Assembly: GCA_029964075.1 (NCBI GenBank) | Contig: CM057146.1 | Location: forward strand, 7,273,501 to 7,337,500 | Length of the DNA stretch: 64,000 bases | Source: Patiria pectinifera | Lineage: Eukaryota; Echinodermata; Asteroidea; Valvatida; Asterinidae | Direction: 5' to 3' | Part shown: positions 24,419-35,170 of the stretch, in pieces | Position numbering within the stretch: the stretch's first letter is position 1 | How the letters are laid out: every line of letters begins with the position of its first letter | The notes under the pieces: model-generated | Seen by the model: only the letters and a program-made list of their open reading frames with translations | Told to the model about the DNA's origin: nothing | Database searches by the model: none | Translations under genes and position numbers: made by a program

Positions 24419-27400
24419 TCACTGTAGGATGTGAAGTATGCCCACCACAGAATCTGCTTCCGCTAAGTCATCCGATTCATCTGAGGACGATGCATCTGAT
24501 GAATCTCCGAGATTCTGCTGACTTGAAGCATCAGGTCGCTCCGAGGCTGTTGACTTGGACTTGCTTTTGGCCCGTTGCTTCTTGGCCTTCTTCCTTGACT
24601 TTGTCAGCTGCGATGTGAACTTCATCAGAGATCGTCTACCTTTCTTGGACCCAGAGTCCTGGAGCTTCTGAAGAATGGCTTCATCGGTGATGGCCTTTCC
24701 AGACACAAGGAAGCAGAGACATTTTCTCTTCTTTGCCGACTTGAGCTTGTGGATGAGGCCTTCCTCTTCGATCTCAACATACTGTCCTTGTCCCATGAGG
24801 TCCAGCAGCTGATCCTCTTCACTTGATGTTTCCTCACCGCTTCCGGCCTGGCGCAGGGAACTCCGAGCCCGCTTACGAGATGATCTTTTCAGATCCTTGA
24901 CAGGAGGGAAGATGGTCTTGTCGATAACCGACGGGTCCAGGGGATAGATCCCTGACTTCTTAAAAGACGCCTGGAGATTACTAGCTGAGAGTGCCACCGT
25001 GTACGTCTTGCAGACGAGTTCGCAGACTGAGTTCTTGTCAATGCCAGTGCAGCCGTTGTCCTGCATGTATCTGTGACACTCGTGGTTGTAGAGGTGCTCG
25101 AAAGGCCCGAAGCATCCAAGATCACCAGGCTGCAAAGTGTGGCCCATGTGGGCTGGAAGGATGAAGAGTATCATGTTATGTTGCCTTGCCCAGCTGACCA
25201 GCGACAACGAGATGCTCGCCCTGTGGCCATCGTAGAGAATCAGGCAGGGCTTGTCTGCATCACTTCCTTGACCGTACTTCCCAAAGTGGTTCAGCAGGTA
25301 ATCCTTGTAGATGTCCGTGTTGGACCAACCGGACTCGCTGACATTGCCACTGGCACCTGGCGTGCTTCCCTTCAGGAGCTGGTGGCTCATCCTGTGGCCT
25401 GGATATACAAAATAGGGTGGAATCTGGCAACCTGAGGCGTCTCCACAGCCGATGACAGTCACGGCAAGCTGGACCTCCGACCCAGCTTCTACCTGACAGA
25501 CCTTGACACTCTTCTCATTGAGCATGAAGATGCGCTCGGGGTCATCCATCAGGTCATGCATGCTCATCAGCTGTTGCAGTTCTGTGTAGTAGTTGGAGAT
25601 GGCGTCCTGAGAGCTTGCCCTGGTTCTCTGTGCATCCAGACTCCCGGGATGACTGACGACGTTCAGACCGGGCCATCGCTGAATGAACAAGCCATACCAC
25701 CTTTTGGACAGCAAGTGGTCCTTGTCCCGCTTCTTGAGGCCGACGGCGTACGCATTTGCCACATTCAGCACCTCCGTCCTACCGAGCCCGTACCCACAGT
25801 CCACCATCCTTTTCAGATGCTCGACCAGATGGGTCTCTTCATCTAAGCTGAGTACAGGATCCGGCCCAGAACGGGCACCCTCTGGCCCCATGTTCTTGCT
25901 CAACCTTGATCTGATGGTCGACTCCGGCAGGCCAAATTTCCGAGCAGCCCCTCTGACTGATTCCCCTTCTTCCTTGATGGCACGATAAGCAAGGGCCATG
26001 GAGGTGGAAGAGTAGGACCTGTAATCTCTGTTTGCCTTGGATTTCTGGGGAATTTTTATGTGACAGTGGGGAAAAAATAGTTACTAACAACAAACTGATG
26101 TAGCAAAGTTTCGGACTCCTGTGTAACTTAATGTTTACTAAATGTGTGCATTATCATATATTTACCTTTTGGGGTTTTTTTGGTTTAAACTAATTATGCC
26201 ATTTAATAATAATACCCCAGGCGCTGTTGCATTTTTTCCCTCAGAATTAACATCCCTTAAATCCCCTGCGATTAAAAAATTCTCTTCTCACTGCCATTTT
26301 CCTTTGGTGTGGAGCCTGGAAAATATTCACCACTTCAAGTTTGTACTAACCAAAAACAGAATTCTTTTGTGTTTTCTTTAATGCAATCTCAAAGTAAGAG
26401 AAGAAAGTGCTCAGTGATTTTATGGATGTGCTTACTAAAGACATTTGCTATAAAGCATTGAAAATATTTGCTAAGCACAATTGGATTACCAGCCAAAATG
26501 TCATGCAAGATTGATGCCTTAACTGGTTCTCTGCTAATCCTTCACTTAGCACACAAATTTGCTTAGCATTATTTTCTTGGCTACGGCTGGAAATAACACA
26601 CGAGTCTATGGGAAGCGGCTTCAGCGGCTAGCCAGTGGCTTTCCCGGCCGCAGCCACGTGATTCGGACAAGGCCTTATTTTCATACCTTTCTCTTTCCTC
26701 TGCTCCCCGTGGAAGCTACAAGTTGCTTTGGACTTCCCACCCTGGCCCTGGGCTCACTTTTAATCCTCGCCCAGGTGCTGCACATGTTGACAAATTTCTG
26801 CACTGCACTGCGGGGAAGGAAGGCGTAGTTCTTCCCAATCTGAAAGCAATAACCACGTGGATGTATAAAGCAATTTTGTTATTAACTACATATTAAAAAA
26901 AGTCATGATGAAATGTGGGTGTCTTAAACATTATTGGGTTTTTTTGCTGGCACTCAAGGTGGAGGTGTCTCACCCATACTAATTATTTTAACTACAAATT
27001 ATAGACACCTGAATGGGTACTTGAGGCCAATTTCATGATTTTAAAACCTGCAAAGCACTAAGATGTTGCTCACGAAAACAAAAAAACAGCCAGAGAAGGG
27101 GGTAGAGTTAAGGAACTTTGGGTTATGGATACATGTAGTCCAAAAAATTGAGACTCTCGTTACTGTGTATGAGAGTCCCAAACCTTAAGGTACTGAAAAC
27201 ATGCAATACAAGAAAATAGCCAGTCCAACACTGCTTCAGTGCTGCATCAATCAATTGTGCCAAAAGAAACATGCGGCATGAACCAGGAACTAGTCCCTTT
27301 TAACTACACATTTCTCCATAGTCAGTCACCAGACTAATGACACTGAATGAAGAGGTCAGTCTTTTCAAACAGTTGGACCATGGTTGGACATGTACCAGTC

Positions 27401-29868
27401 TAGTCTTAAGCCTTATTTTGAAATCACTTGACTTCCATCTCATGTGCGAAATATTGAAGAAATGTCTCCTTTAAAATTGATTCAAGTCTGCAAACTTGGT
27501 TGGTGAAATACTGAGGACCTTTTCTTTGCCCAATGGAATTTTGGAGAAATTTGCAGGCTAAAGAGTGAGTAAAGTTGGCCTAGTTTAGTTTTGCACGTTT
27601 CAGAGCACTCCAGGTCCCAGTTTGGGATACATGCAGAGGCGAAGGGGAGGATTTTTAGTTCATTCCCCATGTACCTCTTTCAGCAGCTTTTTGTAGCCCC
27701 CACTGTGGTTGAGGGTTTCGGTGTGAATTTTCACCAGGAGGGTGTGGAAGTCCTCAACGTAGGCCACACACCGCCACTCTCCAAACACTCCATCCTCACC
27801 ACAATCGAGGCTTTCAAACTGAAAGAAAAAGATGGAAAACGGTTAGCTATTTGTGTTATCAAACTAGTCTGCCTGATTTGTTATTGGTCAGACCAAGGTT
27901 GACCAGCCATGTCAACATCAGTGACATCTTGATAAGTCAAACCTCAAGGGAACAGGTTCAAAATTTGATTTAAGCAGAGTTTTGAGTTAAGCAGGGGTTG
28001 TATTTCATTGTAATACTACTGAAGGCAATGGATTCTTTGTTTGACTTAACAGTTGTTTTGAGTTATCAGAGTTTGACTTATCGAGATTTCACTACAAGTT
28101 TGTAAATTTACACAGACAAATGACGGGAGGATGAAAATTACGTTCGTTGAATTGTAAAGTTGGAAAACAATTTTTTGGATGGTTCGTTCAGAAACTGAAA
28201 AGGGAAAGATTTCTGGGCAGTTTTGGCTCTCCTAAGCCACACTTCTACAAGTAAGAACCAGTATTGTTTATTTTGAATTTTCTCAATTTCTTTTGCAGGT
28301 AAGATTACAGAATGAGTGACACACTCTTTTCTCCATGACCTACGTGGACAGTTTTTGCAAACATAATTTCTGGTCTAAGAAATACATGTAAGCTTCAAAT
28401 TTTGTTAGAAAGAACACTTTGCTAAGATTTGTAATCATGCCTCCTTTACAGACGTACCTAGGCCTACTACACAATCCACCAGATTGGGCAAGGAACAACT
28501 TCCACACTTTTCAAAATAAAATGAAATATCTTTAACAGAAAGTTGTTTGAAAATGCTTAAAAAGCAATTTGTTTCCAATTTTACTCCAAATAACACCAAC
28601 CCAAGATCAAGACATATTGGTATACTAGTCCGAGTAACTTGGACCCAACTTATCGCCTTTTTTAACATTTGGATATGGTCTGGCGATAGTGGGGTCCAAG
28701 CTAATACCGCGACCTGGACAACATCATCCTGTCACTGTCCCAAAAACCAACATTTTCCAACAAAAAACATCAGATTGTAGACATCGATAATTAAGATGGT
28801 TGTACGTTAAATTTCCGATCGTGTTTAATGTTTGAACGACGCGATTTCTTCTACATGCGCGATGCATCGATTATGATAATGAGTAGACTGGATTACGTTT
28901 GTAAACACATGTGCATTTCAAACGGTAATTTTATGGCTGGTACCAGTTCAAGCTGGTTCCCGATTCCAAATGCAAATCGCGTCATTCAAACATCAAACAC
29001 GATCGGAAATTTAACGTTCAAGATCGCGAGAGGCTTCTCGAAAAACGAAAAAAAAATTTTCACTTTTCCGGATCAGGCAACTTACTCACCAAATGTTGGT
29101 TTTTGGGACTGTGTGTCTCAGGTCGGGTTATTGGACCTTACTATCGCGCCAGACCAAATGTTAAAATTAAAAAAGGCGATAAGTTGGGTCCAAGTTACTC
29201 GGACTATTGGTATACTATCATGACTATTGGTACAATTTGTAGAGAGGTTAGAAAATGCATCATTCTAATTGCTTAAGCATGTTAAGGCTTTAGTTAAGCC
29301 ACTTTTAAAACATTTCCTCTGACTATGATGGTCACTCCAAAAGTTTAATCTTCAAAAACAAAACATATAGAATAAATAAAATATCTAAAGTAAACGAATA
29401 AAAATTAATGGAAAAAAATGAATACTTTAAATTTGGCATGGAACGGTAATTTACGAACAGAATTATAGTTATATACTATACATCCTTTCCCATCATATCA
29501 TCACGATAATTGCTTTATTGAGCGCAACAGCACCGTCGTACCTGCACTGTATGGCTCGGCACGCACAGCACATCCTTCAGGCCGAGCTCCGGGAACTGCC
29601 GCAGCTCCAGCTCCTTGTTACGGACCCAGTAGTTGAGGTTCGGCAGCGACTTGTCGTTTTTGTCGAGCAACCCTCTCAGGCATTGGATGATTTTTTCTCC
29701 CTTCGCCCTCCTGATGGTCTTGCTGCTCGTCTTACCAATCAGGGGAAATGCGGCATCGCAGAATGCGGTATATTCCTCGTAGTCTACACAGCTATTATTT
29801 TCGATTTCGGTGGTCGTTTCGATCGTCGTGACCACCTCCACGTTCTCAACGCTCTCTACGCCGTCCAT
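24419..29868 (-). CDS. NOL4/KRBA2-like domain fused to pogo-type DDE transposase (domesticated?)
   Basis: Model on the minus strand: exons 29868-29542, 27818-27675, 26839-26687 and 26044-24419 (749 residues), all joined in phase 0 with good GT-AG sites. Exons 1-3 resemble the NOL4/NOL4L N-terminus and the KRBA2-type integrase-like module: PNLNYWVRNKELEL, RCVAYVEDFHTLLVKIH and NYAFLPRSAVQKFV. Exon 4 has a psq-type helix-turn-helix (about 217-262), a CENPB/Tc5-type DNA-binding domain (about 267-352) and a DDE_1 core. The second and third Asp are in ILYDGH (about 480) and LQPGDLGCF (about 516). The first Asp position is Asn in FMLNEKS (about 384). The psq domain begins upstream of the exon's own first ATG, so an upstream exon is needed. 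A Lys/Arg-rich, Ser-rich tail follows, suggesting a nuclear DNA-binding protein. If the exon 3 donor is skipped, the frame stops two codons later (209 residues). The transposase part is firm; the fusion is inferred. Confidence 0.72.
27919..28094. mobile_element. Small MITE with pogo-like inverted ends
   Basis: The left end CAGTGACATCTTGATAAGTC and the inverse of the right end (TAGTGAAATCTCGATAAGTC) match at 16 or so of 20 bases. The interior repeats TTGAGTTAAGC/GACTTAACAG-like steps. It lies in intron 1 of the fusion gene. Confidence 0.5.
28628..29204. mobile_element. Foldback transposon (577 bp) with 13-bp direct repeats
   Basis: GTCCGAGTAACTTGGACCCA at the left is a perfect inverse of the right end, and similarity continues inward for about 130 bases with small gaps. 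The element is flanked on both sides by the perfect direct repeat TATTGGTATACTA (28615-28627 and 29205-29217). Long inverted ends with a long duplication recall Mutator-like elements, though 13 bp is longer than usual. It lies in intron 1 of the fusion gene. Confidence 0.8.
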
Positions 29869-30100
29869 TTTGAAAATTTGCAAAAAATTTAAACGCGAAG
29901 GCAGGGTGACCGTAAAGTAATGGAAAAATTCTGCTAGATGCGCTTCAAAAATCGGCTAGATTGATTTAATGTGCTGAATCGCCCATTACACGAAATAGAC
30001 ATACTCACATACAGGTGTTTTAAAAGGTTCTTCAACAAAACAAAAGTCATAAAACTGACCTTCTGAGATGATGAAGAAAAAAGAGGCGTCGGGTAGCCAT

Positions 30101-30370
30101 GGGCGTCGCCAGAATTTTTTCTAGAGGGGGGCAAAACATATTTTTCCCAAAAAAATTCTTGTATTTCTCAACAACAAATTCTTGATTCATCAGTTTTAGA
30201 GGGTGGGGGGAGGGACATTTTGCCCCCCCCCCCCCCCTAATTAAAATTAAACCACCATGACTTCGCGCCTCTTTTTCTTTTCTTTTTTTCTCTTTTTGTT
30301 TTCCTTCTTTCTTTTTTTTGGTTGCTTTTCAGCACATTTCAGCGCCCCCTCCCCCCCCCGCGACGCCTAT
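30101..30370. mobile_element. Probable small DNA-transposon remnant, polypyrimidine-rich
   Basis: GGGCGTCGCC near 30101 and GCGACGCC near 30359 are inverse of one another. Between them are a long C run (30224-30238) and a CT-rich tract (about 30265-30325). No clear target duplication was found, so the assignment is weak. Confidence 0.4.
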
Positions 30371-30757
30371 ATATGAGGATGGCGCGTGACATTTTTTTCC
30401 AATTCTGCTAAAAATCTGCCAAAAATTCCATTCTGCTAAATTTTCTGTCAAACTCGGGTTTTTTTCATCGAAAGATTCTGTCAAATTTAGCCGAAATTCG
30501 GCTAATACGGTCACCCTGTGGTACAGGCCGAAATGCGCCACTAGAGGGCGCCATATTTCAATAACTGATCGCAGAGAGATTGCATAAGACACAGTTTTGG
30601 TTTTAGAACTAAAGAAGACATCCAATTTTAAAGAATTTGTCTTGCAGTTTAATGATAATTTAGATGTTATTTTAATGTGTAATGTAGACTGCCTTTCCAC
30701 GAATTGAACTCCTATTTAAGGCCTATCCATTGTTTACCTGAATGTCAACTGTAAACA

Positions 30758-30853
30758 ATGTCGATGCAGCCTACCCGAAAAACTTTCTTGATCGGACCTG
30801 AGGCCGAGGCTGCAACAGAGGGTAATGGCAACATACGAGTGTCAGGACTGTGA
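30758..30853 (+). promoter_or_regulatory. Upstream ORF overlapping the zinc-finger start
   Basis: ATG 30758 opens a 31-codon frame in a different frame from the main ORF; it runs past the main ATG at 30825 and stops at 30851-30853. A second short uORF spans 30742-30801. If both lie in the transcript they should lower initiation at 30825. The transcription start is unknown. Confidence 0.45.
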
Positions 30854-31805
30854 ACAAGTTTTGCCATCAAAGCATAAACTGAAATTGCACATGAAGGTCC
30901 ACAGAAAGGGCCACAAGAAAGAGAGGCGGTTTACCTGCGATGTGTGCTCAAAGGACTTCAGTCAGCAATCCGGGCTTCAGCAACACCAGAGAACCCACAC
31001 CAATGAAAAGCCTTACCTGTGCGACTATTGCGGACGGACCTTTGCGCAAATTGGGAACCTGAGGACCCACAGCCTGCAACACACCCAGGAAGCACCCTTT
31101 GTGTGCGAGACGTGCGGTGCACGGTTCCGCAATGGCGGGAACCTTCAGAAGCACAAACAGGTCCATGCCAACGCCTACACATGCGGGGAGTGCAGCAAGA
31201 CGTTTAAGGATGCGGACCGTCTCCAAGGCCACCAGCTACTCCACGGAAACACCAAACCTTTTGCTTGTGACTCCTGCGACAAGGCATTCGTCAGCAAGAG
31301 CAAGCTTCTTGCCCACAGTCGCGTCCACACTAAGGAGAAACCGTACGCCTGTGACCTCTGCGACAAGACGTTCACTCAGAAGAGTGCTGTCAAGCAACAC
31401 CGCAAGCTCCACGCCAACGAGAAGCCCTTCCTCTGCCATGCCTGTGGGAAGAGCTTCGCCCAGAAAATCAATCTTCAAAACCATGTCACCATCCACGCCA
31501 AGGAGACTAACCTCTCCTGCAACACCTGCAAGGCGAGATTCCAGAACCAGACGGACCTGGACGCACATGAACAGAGTCACACGAGAGTCGAGCCGGTGCA
31601 ACTCGATGAGTCATTTCTCGACGCTCACGCCAGTGAGAGCTTCCATGAAGTGGATGTGTTGGATCAATGCAGTATGAGTCATTCAATGGAGGAGCAATTC
31701 CCTGGAAGTCTTTACAATGATGAGCTCGAAAGACTAATGCAAGAGGCACTGTTTAAATCTGAACTGTGGACAGCTGTCAGAGATGGCATAGATCAAGCAG
31801 TGTAG
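30825..31805 (+). CDS. Nine-finger C2H2 zinc-finger protein, intronless
   Basis: A 326-residue single-exon protein with nine consecutive C2H2 fingers, from YECQDC to LSCNTC, covering about residues 4-252. Linkers are TGEKP-like in several places (for example HTNEKPYLC, HTKEKPYAC, HANEKPFLC), typical of sequence-specific DNA-binding factors. Finger 5 follows a shortened linker (VHANAYTC). The last ~75 residues are acidic and fingerless (SFHEVDVLDQ, MEEQFPGSL), possibly an effector region. There is no KRAB, SCAN, BTB or ZAD domain. No orthologue can be named because fingers of this class are too similar. It is divergent from the fusion gene, whose start is about 950 bases away. Confidence 0.85.
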   Translation: MATYECQDCEQVLPSKHKLKLHMKVHRKGHKKERRFTCDVCSKDFSQQSGLQQHQRTHTNEKPYLCDYCGRTFAQIGNLRTHSLQHTQEAPFVCETCGARFRNGGNLQKHKQVHANAYTCGECSKTFKDADRLQGHQLLHGNTKPFACDSCDKAFVSKSKLLAHSRVHTKEKPYACDLCDKTFTQKSAVKQHRKLHANEKPFLCHACGKSFAQKINLQNHVTIHAKETNLSCNTCKARFQNQTDLDAHEQSHTRVEPVQLDESFLDAHASESFHEVDVLDQCSMSHSMEEQFPGSLYNDELERLMQEALFKSELWTAVRDGIDQAV

Positions 31806-31876
31806 CTACAAGTAGCATGACTGGTCCCTTGAATAAGGCAAAGTGGTTCCACATGCGGCAGTAAAACAACCCTTAC

Positions 31877-32280
31877 TGCCTAGGCCCTTTTGGCCAAGAA
31901 GCATCCTCAGTCCGACAAACTCCTCCAATTGCCATCATGTAAACATTTGATTGGGCCTCTGTCCTCCAAAATTACCCGTTATTTCTTGATTTGTTCAATG
32001 GAGGAGTGACCACTGCCTCAATCCTTCCAAATCCTCAAACAATTGCCGCTAATATGTTGAGGCAGTGCCGAAGACATCCAGAGGCAGTGTCGATGGTTAT
32101 TCAGTATTATGTAGGCCACAATTATGCATGGCTGAACGTAAACAATGCAGGGTACAGCCTAAGACCTTAACCACAATGCACCCTCCAAAATCAAACCGAC
32201 ACAGTGACTTTTTTTGTCATTCAGCCTCAATCCTCCAAAATCGCCCAGTTGCTTTTGGAGAATTTAGGAAGGTTAAGGTT
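31877..32280 (+). mobile_element. CCTCAATCCTCC-rich element, copy 2
   Basis: It begins 'cctaggcccttttggcca' and carries 'ggagtgaccactgcctcaat', 'tgaggcagtgccga' and 'caatgcagggtacagcct', all in the same order as 14665-15076. Confidence 0.7.
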
Positions 32281-32697
32281 GTATTATTAACCTAAAGTAA
32301 AGAAGGGGGAATATGCAAAATTTTTGTGGTAAATAATTGCCCCAATGTAAGGTAATATTAAGCGTACAAAATTCATATCCTTCAATTTTACTTTTTTTTC
32401 ACAGCATTTTGAGGAGTGGTTCCAAGGGTAAACTATTTTCGCCCCATCAACTTTACTGATGCTTCAACCTAACTCCCTAAGATGATCAAGGAACCTTCTT
32501 CATCCTTGCAAATTCCAGCACCCTGTGCTATTTAATTGCACTCAACAGCTCACAGCTGGGACGCCACCATACCCTCGTGGTGGAGTTAGGCTCGTTGGGG
32601 ATCATTAAGGTTTTAATCAATTGAACAGCATCTGTATTCTTAAAATTGAATTGTTCACAACAGTTATGTAGCATCTGTGCAAAATGTTCAAGAACTA

Positions 32698-34301
32698 CAG
32701 CGTGTCCCAAAAAAAATGTCCCTCTCACAGACCACAGAATAATTACTAAAATCAAGTTTTATACTCAATTAAGTTTACATATTTAGAAAGCCCACTTAAT
32801 TTTGTAGTTCCTGTGAAAATTTCAAAGGTCTCGCTTCATTGGTTTTGAATACACAGGCTTTTATGTAACAGCAGTGCATTCTGGCCCATTCCAAGTTTGA
32901 TAAAAAGAAATGCACACTACAGACATAACATACCTTATTCCATGCTTCACTTTTAATTCAACAACTGTGTTGTTGTTTTTGTTATTGAGTAACTGTTGTG
33001 CCCATTCTTGAAAATCACGCATTCTCGAAAATGAGCGCGCATTCTTAAGAATGAGCGCCCATTCTTGAAAATGAGCGCTCATTCTTAAGATTGGGTGGGA
33101 ATACCACGTGCACAATTTATGAATTTTGCCCAATCTTAACAAACATTGCACGACATAATTATGTTAAATGAATTGTATGGCGGTTAAAAGGGAAACAATT
33201 TATATAAAGAGGAAAGAAAATGTTCCATGCTTCTGTACTCGTATAACTACGATAATTTGAATCAAATTAAACCTGTTATTATTGCTTTTTTCTGCCCAGT
33301 ATGGGAAGTTTTGAAATAACGGAGGACTGGGAACTAGTCTGGGAAGAACTTTGTTTAGGCTAGACAAGTTACAAGTCCCTGCATGTATCATATGCGTGCC
33401 ACGAAAAAAAATGATGTCCAGAAGCTGCCAAAATTGCTCTTTTGACTAGATAGAATCCAGCTCTGCGACGTTATGGTGGGGTGTGAACAATAAATTGGTG
33501 GCAATTTAAATGGGAAATAGCATTAGCACTATGGGATGTCGCAGTATTCATTCTCATTCTTCACATTCTTCATTCTTACGCCCCCCCCCCCTTTTATTAT
33601 CCCAAAAATCAGAATTCTTTGCACTAGTATTATTATGTCTCTTATTTCCCCCCCCCCCATATCAATACGCCTTTACTTTTCATATCCACTCTACTTCTCA
33701 GGGCCTTGCGTTGCAACAGTATAATTATTAAGAATCAGTGAACGAGGATTCAGCTAGACTTGCCAAGCGCAGCCGGTGCTCGGCATCGACAAGACCGTTA
33801 TCTTGTCGTGCATTCTCAAGAATGTGCGCTCAATCTGGAAGAGTTATTTTTTGCCAAGATTGAGCAAGGATTCAGTTGCACATTCTCGAGAATGTGCCTG
33901 CCCATTTTCGAGAATGCGTGATTTTCAAGAATGGGCACAACATAACTAAAGTCAAGTTCATTTTCTTTTTAAATGAAAACTAATCAAAGTTCAGTTCCAC
34001 TGGTCATGTTTGCTTTCACAGGGTGTGTTCCACTTATGGTTTGTCCTTCAATGTCCAGCTTGTAAACCTTTATTGTCCCCCTGCACGTCCTTCCACCTGC
34101 AAACTTGGAATGGGCTGAAAAGCACTGCTGTTACATAATAGACTGTGTATTCAAAACCAATGAAGCGAGACCAATGAAATTTTCACAAAAGTTACAAAAT
34201 TAAATGGGCTTTCTAAATCTGAACACTAAATTGAGAATAATACTTGATTTTGGAATTAATTAAGCAGTCTATCAGAGGGACATTTTTTTTGGGACACGCT
34301 G
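32698..34301. mobile_element. Mariner-like foldback element (outer), TA-flanked
   Basis: The ends CAGCGTGTCCCAAAAAAAAT and ATTTTTTTTGGGACACGCTG are perfect inverse copies, each flanked by TA (32696-32697 and 34302-34303), the Tc1/mariner target. Inverted similarity extends about 200 bases. No transposase is present. A second element (32994-33942) is inserted in it; without that the element would be about 650 bases. Confidence 0.85.
32994..33942. mobile_element. Nested MITE with TAAC target duplication
   Basis: The ends TGTTGTGCCCATTCTTGAAA and TTTTCAAGAATGGGCACAACA-type sequence are inverse copies over about 39 bases. TAAC flanks both sides (32990-32993 and 33943-33946). Just inside both ends are repeated short palindromic units of the form CATTCT(T/C)GA(A/G)AATG. 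Confidence 0.8.
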
Positions 34302-34683
34302 TATACTGATATAAAGCACAAGTTTCTATTAGTACTGCCAGGTTTTTTTGGATTATATCAAAAGCACATAGTCTTCAGTATGGACTCTAATAAATTACAG
34401 ATGATATACGGTGTGTTTTACAATGAGGACATTAAAAAGGGACACTTAACCAGGTTGTATTCACTGTTCGCTGTGGACCTCCAAAAATATGCCTCTCTCA
34501 TTTCAACCACCTCGGGGAGGGGGGGGGGATGTTCCCTGAAGTCCACACATTAAAATGTTTTTTTTTTGGTAATCAGAAAACTAAAATGAAGACTGACATA
34601 AATTATTAGACTTGAGAACTTCGGATGATAAAGGTAATCAGCCATACATGAGTAAGATGACAAGATTTCACTTGATGTCATTT

Positions 34684-34815
34684 TTATACAAATATCAGAC
34701 ATTTTAATTGTAATTTTCTGTCATAATTCAGTCGCAGATCCATATAATTTTTATACAAATATCAGACATTTTAATTGTAACTTTCTGTCATAATTCAGTT
34801 GCAGATCCATATACT
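34684..34815. repeat. 67-bp tandem duplication
   Basis: Two adjacent copies begin ttatacaaatatcagacatt at 34684 and 34751 and differ at only a few bases. Confidence 0.85.
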
Positions 34816-34904
34816 TTTTGGAAATAAACCACTCTACGAAAAACCAACAGGATGGCTGTCAGACTGGAGAAGTGAAGAAAGAAATTAAAATTGGAGCATG
34901 TAAA

Positions 34905-35170
34905 TAATAAATTGTAACGCTTGTAGCGCTTTCCATCGTATCAACAATCTCAAAGTGCTTTACAATTATTTGCCTGTCCATCAGGCAGCCGATATCAGCG
35001 TACGTTTGGTCCTCTACCCTCGCAGGTACCCATTTATACTCCTGGGTGGAGAGAGGCAATTGTAGTTAAGTGTCTTGCCCAAGGGCACAAACGCCATGTT
35101 CCTGGTAGGGTTCAAACCCACGCACCATCGCACACGAGTCAAACACCGTAACCACTGGACCATGGCATTC
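34905..35170 (-). mobile_element. tRNA-derived SINE, copy C
   Basis: Minus-strand orientation, with 'ggtacccatttatactcctg', 'ggtggagagaggcaattg' and 'cttgcccaagggcaca' matching the inverse of copy B. The tRNA-like head is near 35150. Confidence 0.78.

Noticed and set aside
24419..25999. Stand-alone transposase starting at ATG 25999
   Set aside because: Part of the psq DNA-binding domain (RDYRSYSS) lies before this ATG and directly after a consensus acceptor, so the spliced model is preferred; the short form remains possible.
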